Below are positions 1-10,000 of a stretch of 64,000 nt of DNA, piece by piece. The notes below the pieces were generated by a model. It searched no databases. It saw nothing but the letters and a program-made list of their open reading frames with translations, and had not been told where the DNA came from. How positions within the stretch are numbered: position 1 is the stretch's first letter; each line of letters begins with the position of its first letter. This DNA is from Bradysia coprophila (lineage: Eukaryota > Arthropoda > Insecta > Diptera > Sciaridae). The stretch covers positions 682,001 through 746,000 of the forward strand of contig NW_023503670.1 in the NCBI RefSeq assembly GCF_014529535.1, written 5' to 3'. Made by a program: the position numbers and the translations under genes.

Positions 1-15
1 GGAATCCACTTTTCC
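1..15 (+). other. Possible end of DHX35 coding exon 1
   Basis: The window opens with a few bases followed by GTGAGTGTA, a near-consensus 5' splice donor at position 16. If the exon ends at base 15, one leftover base joins the phase-2 exon at 1064 and the frame stays open. DHX35 proteins have a short N-terminal segment before the conserved part, so a small first exon is expected. This is a guess from phase and donor quality; the start codon would lie outside the window. Confidence 0.25.
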
Positions 16-1063
16 GTGAGTGTATTTAGCTGAACAAACTAATGTTGTGTCCATTATTTTTCTCAGTGTAGCAAAACTAGTGACGAAAACTAATTACTTG
101 TGAAAATAGAAAAATTACGAACAACTTAACAAGAAAAACTTTATTATTGCCAACAATTTCTGTCGACCTTTTAAGTACTTTTCGGAAAGAAGTTATTTTC
201 TGTAATAAATCAAAAGTGTCGTGTGCTCTAATTGTGTCAAAGTTGATTGACTATTCCCCCATTTCAACATTATTTCGATTGATAACTTAGAATTTTACGA
301 CTAAATTATGTAAATTCCAAATTGCCCCGGTTCAGTCAATCTAAATTCTTTAAATATTCACCACTATAATCCATAGTATTATACATTTAAAAGGCTAAAA
401 AAAAAACGAATCAAAATAATTGAAAACAATTTCAATTCTAGCTTTTAATTGGAGTCAATAGGTTTATTGTTACGTGCGATCTTTCGGAAACAAATTTTAA
501 TTTTAAATTGATTTTGAAAATTATCGGTTTCAACTATACAACAACAAAAATTATGATAAAATAAGGTGCCGTAATTACGGGTGACTACTAAACAATATCG
601 ATTGAATGGAATGGGTCGCGTAGTAATAAAATATAAGCTTGAAAATTGAGTATTGAAAAAACACAGTACACCCGCGGTATATATATGTATTTATAGCCGT
701 TAGGCATTGATTTTTAATATAATGTCTATATTGTGATATTATGGTGTTGTTTTCGGACACGGGCACGCAACAATTCCAATTCAACAAACGTCCCCCCAAA
801 AAAAGTCACCTTTTTATTTATAAATGTTATTGTCGATGTAGCTCTTGATTGTACGTAATTTATTTATAGAATTTAACAGCTTTCGAGAGCGAAACATTTT
901 TACCAAAACTGGATACAATATTATGTATTATAACGCGTCATATATATCGTAATCGTCGCTAAGACGGAATCATTGAAAGAATATTGTTCGATGTATATAC
1001 ATTCGTCGAACAAAATTTTTTATTTCCAACTTTATATTTTACGATATTTTGTGTTTGTTGCAG

Positions 1064-4000
1064 ATGACGATTCCTTTGCGTCGGAACGAGATTGTGTCGG
1101 CTCGGATGAGGTGACAACTTTTGTGTATAATTCGAATCATTCGCTAACGATACAAGCACAACGAGAGCGGCTGCCAATTCGAAATTATCGCGATCAAATA
1201 CTGTATTGTTTGGAGAACTATCAAACGCTAGGTAAAATGCTAAAATCGATAGCAGTATTTATGTCCGGAAGTCGGTATAATAATCGGAAATAATTGACAA
1301 TGTTTCAGTGCTTGTCGGAGAAACGGGAAGCGGTAAATCCACTCAAGTTCCACAGGTAAATTTATTTGATTATTTTTGTTTTGTTTTAAATTGTACGAAC
1401 GTTATCATCGTCCCCTATCTCACCTACTTATTTATTAACATTTATTGTCACTCTAATAATGTTTTTATCAATTTAATCATATCGTCATACCCAGTCTACC
1501 GATATTTTTTTCCGCGTTGAAGGTTGTTGCTAATTTTATGTTTCTCTATCCAACAAAATATCCAACAAAAATCCAACGATTTTCTTTTCATTCTGATTAA
1601 ACGTAATAATTGATATGAAAAATGTTAAAGAAAATTATTAGTGAGACTAATGGGTACACGTGCGGTGCTCAGAACAGTTCTCTTTTTTCCGTTTTTGTTT
1701 ATTAATTCCTCTCCGTCGATACGTTGCTATATAGTAAACGAAACGTACAAAATGAATCTTGAATGTTTTGTTCAGTGTATATTTACGCCTGCATTTGAAG
1801 TGTGTTTATCTTTGGGTGTTCTAACAAGAAAAAGGGATTTTTGTTTGGATACTTGAGAGGTTTGTTGACATCGTTTTTTACTTTTTGAACGTAATTTTAT
1901 TTGAGGAACAGAAAATCGTGTTTTTGTGTTGACTGGATTAACCTTTTAGAACTGGCAAACTTATCACGACACAAGCATTATTAAATCTTTTACTCCGTTT
2001 TTTAGGTCCAAAGTAGTACCTAATGTTAGATGTTAATGTTTACTTCACTGGTTTTAACTTAAATTTAGTTCCATAAGACTACAATGTACGTCAACTAGAG
2101 ATCACTGTTCATTTTTGCAGTTAATAAGTGATGTTTAACACTGTTGATTTAACAGTTTCTATCCATGTGGAACTTACTACTTATGTTGCAAGTATCGCTT
2201 AGTGATTGTTCCAAAATCTTTTACTTCATTTGTTGTACCATAGCACTGTTTCTAGCACGAACACTCATTTTTCGAACGTCAAAAAACCTACAAATTTTCA
2301 ACTATGTATGCGTGTACGATTGCATGTATTGTGTGTGGTTATTCACACCAAGAAAACATGACTCCTATCTTTACGAGAAACTGCAAGACCTATTTTAATG
2401 CATAGGCCTCCGAATATTTCATATGTTCATGCTAGAAGCAGAGCAGTGGTTGTACCAAATATTTTGTCATATAAGTTAGAGTTCATCGATTAATTTTTTC
2501 GTCGATAACAGCTGACTAACCGTTCTTATTAAGTGTGCGGGAGTTGCACTAAATATTGAAGGTTTCCGCATGTTTTTTTTAGCTCAGTTCTACAATCATT
2601 GGAGTCCAATGAGATGAGAATTAGTTTATTGGATGACTTAAGTTTCTCATTTGACTGATGTTTACCCACATATTCATTAAATTGATCTCAATTGATTTCA
2701 ATTGATTTTGTATCGGTTCCGAAGTTGTCGTCTTTTATGGATGTTCAAAGTGAATTGACTATAATATAAATTACTTTTCCATAATGAATGTTCTGTTTCT
2801 ATTTTCAATCCAGTTGAGATTCAACAGAGCGTCCTTGAACGCAACCCGAGAAATTATATTAAGGAAATGATAGACAGTAGCCTCTCTTCTCGAAATCCGA
2901 ACATTTCAATCAGACACATTGGATGCGTAAATAGCAAACAAACGTTTTGCGTGTGTATATAAAGCTAAATGATCTGTAAATATTTACGATGGCAGAGAAT
3001 GACACAATTGTTTGGGCGGGATAATTATAATGAGCTTATTACTCAACAAACAAATGGTTTCAATGTGCTCTGTGTTCTCTGATGAAAATCATTGGAGTTA
3101 CAATGAAATTCATACGCCAACAACATTTATTCAGCCATTTTTCATCCAAAAGCTCGGAGGAAGTATTGACCTGAATTGACCTAAATATTCTATGAAGAAT
3201 TGTGTATGCTTTCTTGCCAACTTCTTAATAGCAGAAAGAACATAGAAGGGTAAAAAACAAAAACAAAAATAAACTTTAAAATGTCTTGCAACTGGATTGA
3301 TTAAATTTTATTTACGTTCTGATTTAGTTGAATTGGTCGGTAATCTCTGAGGTAATGTTGTAAACGTATATTGGATGTGTCTTCGTATATCAATTGATTT
3401 TCTGTTACGATAACCAGTTTCTCTAATTTTTAGAGCTACTCTCTCACCTATCGGCCTCTTTCAATGTTATTTTCAATTACAGTCCTTAAAACTACTCAAT
3501 AAGTCGGGGAGACTCCGAAGGCCAAACATTGAATTGCCGGTGCACATTTGATTGAATCGGTTCATTTGGTTTGAGTCACAGATGTAGTACCAATAATCTC
3601 CGCATTACATTTAAGTCACATTTGTTAACGTCTTCAGTCAGCTGGGACGGTATTGTCGTCTAAAAACCACACAAAACATTTCATAGTTGACTGGATGGAT
3701 ATATCTCTTTCTGTTATAATACCAACGCATCCCTTTATCATGAAGGCTTTATTCCCTTGACTGAAAGTCAGGGTCTTACACCAGAAAATGGTTGTTAGGA
3801 ATCTCGCGCCGCGTCATTCACAGTAATTAACATTTTGACACATTTTGTATAAGGAAGATGTCATTTTGTGAATTATTGTGAATGACGCAACGCGAGATTC
3901 CCTGACACCCAGAAAATACCGAAAAATGTGGGTAACAAAAAGGTTCACTGTGATTGAAAATGTATGAAATGATATGAAAAACGTTAAATGTGGGTAACAA

Positions 4001-7000
4001 AAAATCGTTGAGGGCACGATAACTTGAGTAATTCTCAACCAATTTGGATGATTCTTTTTTTTAAGTGGAATTAAAATCCAAAGGCTAAGTTCGAAGATGC
4101 GCTATATATGACTAAGGATCTGGAAGCTATGGAAAAACGGGAAAAAGTGTAAGAAATTTTAATGAAAAAGTTACATTTTTCCAGGCAATATGACATGAAT
4201 TATCTCAACTAATTTCTGAAGATTTTTTTAAATACATGGAATTAATTGATTCAAAGAGAATATTGTAAAAATTTTACTAGTCTGAAGTTTTCACACGAGT
4301 CGTGATATTTTATTCACGATTGAAGGTTTTGTGAATGGGAAATTATATTCGAGGGATCATTTTATTTTGCTTTTAACTTATTTTAAATCCCTTCACCATT
4401 ATTGAGTCGAAATAGACCGTGTGCTATTTTGACAAAAAAGTTTCGAATCTCAATAAAAAACAGATTTACCATGATAATCATAAGAAAAAATAATTATATT
4501 TATTTTTAAAAAAATATTTAAAATATACATTGCCATCCCGTTGCCATCCGCATGGTCATTTTTTTCGTAGCAGAAACTCTAAAAAATATAAATATGGGAT
4601 ATTATTCCACAGCTGATAGGGATATTTTATTTGTTATTGTTTCTATGTCAACAGATTTGATGAACGGTAAAGTGCTAGCGGGCGTTAGAATTCACATCGA
4701 ACGTGTAATTGGCAGAGTTTTTAACAAAAATTATAGACTATAATGCACAACAAAAAAGCACTTCTGTTTGTATTAAACAAAAAAGACGCAAATTGATGCA
4801 ACAAATTTATTTCAAAATTGGAAACACATTGCTTTCTAAACACCTTTAGCATCTTCTATCACTGTTGCTGATTTATTTCAATTTTCGAACGAAACTCTCC
4901 ACTCAGTAGTTTTCTACTTTTTTTTTTAAATTATGGACCACCTTTTACCCGTTAACACATAAACATTTAATAAAACATTTTGCTTTTAAGAACTCCATTG
5001 TCGACATAGCTCTTGATCGTTTTTGTTTTTGACTGACATTTTATCAACAACGATTAAAATGTCCCATTCGACGCCATTTTGGTTTTTCGTTTTAACTCTG
5101 GTAATTCAGAATGTGGTACTTCTGTTTAAGCGCTTAAATTTTCACATTTTTTTTAAATCTGTAATACTCAAATTAAAAATACTAACTAATATTTTTTCAG
5201 CTATTTATACATATTCGGAATGTTTTTTCGATGTGTTCATTTGGTAAAAAATAAATTAAGTCATATGAACACGGTCTATTGCTACCAATATTGGTAAACT
5301 GAGTTATTTTTAACGATCCACCAAAAACTAGCAAAGTTCATTTATTACCATGTCACCTTGTAAAGGTACATTAAGTACCGGGGGACTTGTTTTTTTTGTG
5401 CAAAAGTGTCAGAGAAGAACATCTATCGCACTTTTTTATTTTGTGAAAAAGTCCTCATTGCACATTCACAAAACATACTTCGCATCTACTCTGATGTAAT
5501 AAAAAGGCAATCAAACGGAATAATAGACAGGTCATACGAGTGGAAAGTTTGCGACCAGAGCGAAGCGAGGGCATAATCTACACGAGTCATATTTTATTCA
5601 TGATTTACGGTTGATTGAAAATATTTAAAATTGAAAATTTATAAGAAAATTGAGCACTCAAAAAGTGGTCAAAAATCATTCCACCTTACGTTTGATGGTT
5701 TCCAAAGATTTTTTTTGTCAAAATTTACTGTCATTTCCGCGAAGTCAATATATACATGGATTAAATTTGAAAAGTTTTTATGAATACAGCTAAAAAGTAA
5801 ACTGGAATCAGTGCCTGAAGCTTAACAATAAAAAATGAAAATGCAATGAAATAGATCAAAAATGCATTTAGAAAAATTGTCAGTCAAGGGATCTGACTCG
5901 CCCAAAAGGTGGGATCTAGTGTCATACAATAACCTCTAACCGGATTATCAAATTTATGGCTGTCGTAACTTGATATATTGTGAGATGTTACACGTTCTTA
6001 TAAGAGATCTATAAAAACTAGTAACGATTCAACGACAACTCAACCGGTGGCTTTCTGAAAAAAGTGAAACGCGCAGTTTATGGAAAACAAAACAAAAATC
6101 AATTGATTCGTAGCAACCATAAATGGAAGCGAGTAAAGTCTGAGGTTTGAGTTAATTTCTGTTTCTTGGTACAAAAGTTCCTGTAGTGACTTTTTAGTTT
6201 GACCCCTTTGTTCTTTTACAAAACATTTGGTCTACAGTCTTGCACAAATAAGAGCATCAAAAACTTTGAGATTCGTATTCAGACGACTGTTAGATTTTGA
6301 ACTTTGTTAACACACTTTTCGTTGTGCATTATTTTCTATGAAACGAACTCTCGTACGAACTATCAAAATGAAAGTTGAGTATGTGTTGGTTCTTCGGGTG
6401 TTAGACATTCGTAGAAGACTTAGAACCTTAGAACTTTTCGTGGCTCGTTCCAACGTAATGAATATCTAACATTATAAGTCCTCTCAGTGACAATTAGAAA
6501 TGCGATCACGAATCTATTGCTTGAAGTGGAATTTTAATTTTGATAGGGATGTTCGATCAAGTCTATCTCGTTCGTAAATTAACATTCATGATCATAATTC
6601 CCAATTTCTTTACAATTTGTACTTCAATCTAAAACATTTATCGTCTGTTTTATTTCAGATGCTGATCATGTCTTTCAAAGAAATGATTTGAAATAAAAAA
6701 AAAACGAAACCGAAGAGATATTAGTACAAATCCAGAAGTACAATCCACTATTTCCAAAGAAGATTTAATTCATTTGGACACAAGACTACTATAATACTAA
6801 GAAAGTAAAAGAAAAAAATTTAAAAAAAAAAGAAAAACTAAAGGAAAATGGTCGGTCCGAGCTCCTACATTTCAAAGATATTGCTCTCGCTATTATTCGT
6901 ACTGATGGGATGGTATATTTTCATGGATATTAATTTATATCTTCGCATTCAAAATTATCCGATAGACCGTAGCTTTCATTCGACAAACACTACAATCATA

Positions 7001-10000
7001 GAAGAAACGACAATCAATCATGCCAGTACAATTGGAAGCATTCCATTTTCAACAATCGAATCAAGCACTCCGTATGAATCCGTATCATGGATATCGTGTG
7101 ACATAAATCCATTGTGCCATGTTACCGTAAAAGCTCTGCTACTCGACCACACCAATCACTATTTATTCGCTCCGATGGCAACCATTTTCGATAACATTGT
7201 CAAATGTTCGCAGTCCAACTGGATAACGCCGAATATGATCTCGTTTTTCCATGTGTTCGTTGCGATACTGGCCGCAAAGTTGATAGCATCCGATAGTCTG
7301 GGCTATAGACGTGTCGGCGTAGTTCTGTTCCAAATTCGCACTTTTCTGGATGACTTAGACGGTCATGTCGCCAGACAAAAGAAACATATACGCGGCGAAC
7401 GATCAGAAATCGGGACGACAGGCTACTACATCGATGGACTGTGTGATGGTCTGGGTTGCATAGCATTGATGATAGGCATTTTTGTGCAATTGAAAAATAA
7501 TCCACCACGTCGTGGCTACACCCAACTGCAAGCTATTCTACCCGTTTCGGATACGAAAAATCCAGAATCGGGTGTTGTGTACAAAGTGAAAGTTACCACC
7601 AAAAAAGTAGCTCGTAAAGTTCTATGTTTCTCCGGTCAATTGCTGTTAAGCTCGACCGCTTGGAATCGATACATTGCCATCTATCAAGACATATTGGAGC
7701 GCAACGATTTGCTACCGAGTCAGTACATCAAGCAAATGTTTGTGTTCAAATCGAATTGGTTTCTGATTGGCGTTGCCTGGCTGTGGCGCATCGTAAACGT
7801 TCATTCGATGCTGCACTGCATTCTGCTAAGCATTTTTTGCGACAAATTGTGGGAATTTTTGCGTCTGATTCAATATTCCGGCTTTATCATTCTGTTGGTG
7901 TGCATTTGTGTAACGGAAATGCATGTGCTGGACGTTCAAAATTTTATATTCCAATCGTTGACCGGTAATAATACATCGTTGTAGTGTTAAACGACAATCG
8001 ATTGGTTGTCAAAATATTCAAGTTAGATCGAATGAACGAAATGGAAAAATCGCATTTAAAGTCAAAAAAAAAGTAAACTAAATTTCTGATGAACATGTGC
8101 CTGCTGAATTGCCGTCTTAACGCGAGAAGTCATAAAAAGAACTAAGTCTTATTTTAAATTGTAAATGAATTATTTGTTAAGCTGAAAAAAAATGTGTTTT
8201 AAACTGAATCTCATATATAAAAGTGTAAATTGTATACATAAAGCAAGGTGTAGATAGAGAGTTTAGGGGAGGAGTCTTTGTGTAAATTTATTAGAAAATA
8301 TTTAACTGTTCTCGCGTTCGACTGTCTCTGATTATAAAATTTTACGATTAACTTTTATGGATGAGAATCGTTGCGAACGAAGATGAAGGCGTGTTGTAGT
8401 TTTTTTGTTTAACTTGTACAATGTTCTATATGCCTCATATTAAAACGAACCTCATTGAGAATATAATATTTACTGGAAAATCTCGTTTAATTTATTAATT
8501 ACATAGTTTCGTAACCAAATGTGTTTTTTAAGGAATAACTTTCTAATGTACCTCAACAACAAATGAAAAAATGTTAAAAATATAATTTGAATTTGAAATT
8601 TATTGTTTTTTGGAGTTTTACTATGCAACCGCTGCATTAGCAACCATTTACACAACAACCATTTTTTCGAGAGTCATACGAATCCCATCAAAAGTTATCG
8701 TTACCTGAGACAACTCTAAGGTCAGGTAGCTCAATCGGTTGGACTCATTTCTAATCATAAAAACAGTAAACAAACCTTTCACCGTTTTTAGTGCACCCGA
8801 GTAACAAATCCTTATACATAACCCTTCTTGTTTGTGGTTAGGGATGTTTCGGAACATCGAACATATTAGCAAAATTAATTTCACTCGAATGTTCAAAAGC
8901 ATGTTTTAACGAATTTTGATAAATTTTTCCAGTCATTGCGTTGATCAGGAAGTCTCGATGCTTGCCCTCATATATGTTAATAATGTAGTTTACGTGTTAC
9001 GGCATGTTTAATTTTCATTTACATTGCCTAATCACGTAAAGCATTGTACTTACGAGGTTCCAAGTTGTGTATTTGATAAGTGGGGTGTTACAACTTGGAA
9101 CCTCGGAAGTAATATACTAATAATTGAAAACTACACCAGACAATTTAATTGGTGCACGGCAGAGTAAAATTAACCTTAGCAACATTGGGTATTTTACCTG
9201 TCGTCTTCAGAAAGACGCACAGCGGTTTAGGGGGTCTAGATGGTCTCAAAGGCCTGAGGATCGTTTCAGTTGCCATTGCCATCCTGGGTACCAGCAGCTG
9301 GCGACATGTGCAGCCTAACAATCCATTCATTCGCTTCAATTGCTTCTGGGAACACACATAACTGAAATGCCTAGCAGTTAAAGCAGTTAAAGCTAAAACT
9401 AAAACGGAATGAGAATCCCGTAGACTCTAACAGAGTATCGTTACTCTTCCCTTTCCCACATAAGTCACGTTAAGTGAAAAGAGAATTATTTTACTCTGCC
9501 GTGATTGGTGCAATTTACAATTTATTAATTCTGTGTTCTCAATTCTCAGTTTACATGGCAAACCCGTAACTAGCCACCCCTGAAAATTTCAAAAAACCGT
9601 TTTTTTTATTTCGCCATATAAAAAGAAAATTATCTTCGATTTGCCCCAGCGGATTTTCCCTGAATTGTCTGGCTGGTGTTAAGGAATCTCGCGCCGCGTC
9701 ATTCACAATAATTCACAAAGTGACATCTTCCTTATACAAAATGTGTCAAAAAGTGAATTATTGTGAATAACGCGGCGCGAGATTCCTAGCAACCGTCTGG
9801 CTAGTTACGGGCTTGTTACATGATCATGATGAGTTAATTGTTGCCCTAAAGATCGAATGAGAACTGAGCACGTTAACGTTGAAGGGATAATTTGAGCAAG
9901 TGAAAAGCATGCAATGAAAAGACGTCAAAGACGTATACACGTTAGATAGATCATCTTCAAGGACGTTTGAAATGTCATCCACATAAAAAAAATCAATGAA

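Noticed and set aside
973-1063. In-frame Met at 973 as the DHX35 start
   Set aside because: The codons before 1064 are AT-rich, unlike any helicase N terminus, and a good TTTGTTGCAG acceptor precedes 1064.
7200-7508. Open frame on the strand opposite CPES
   Set aside because: Shadow of the conserved CPES frame; no motif and no splice context.
8727-8745. tRNA-like A-box string (TAGCTCAATCGGTTGGA)
   Set aside because: No B box at the right distance, no acceptor stem and no cloverleaf. At best a worn tRNA-derived SINE fragment.
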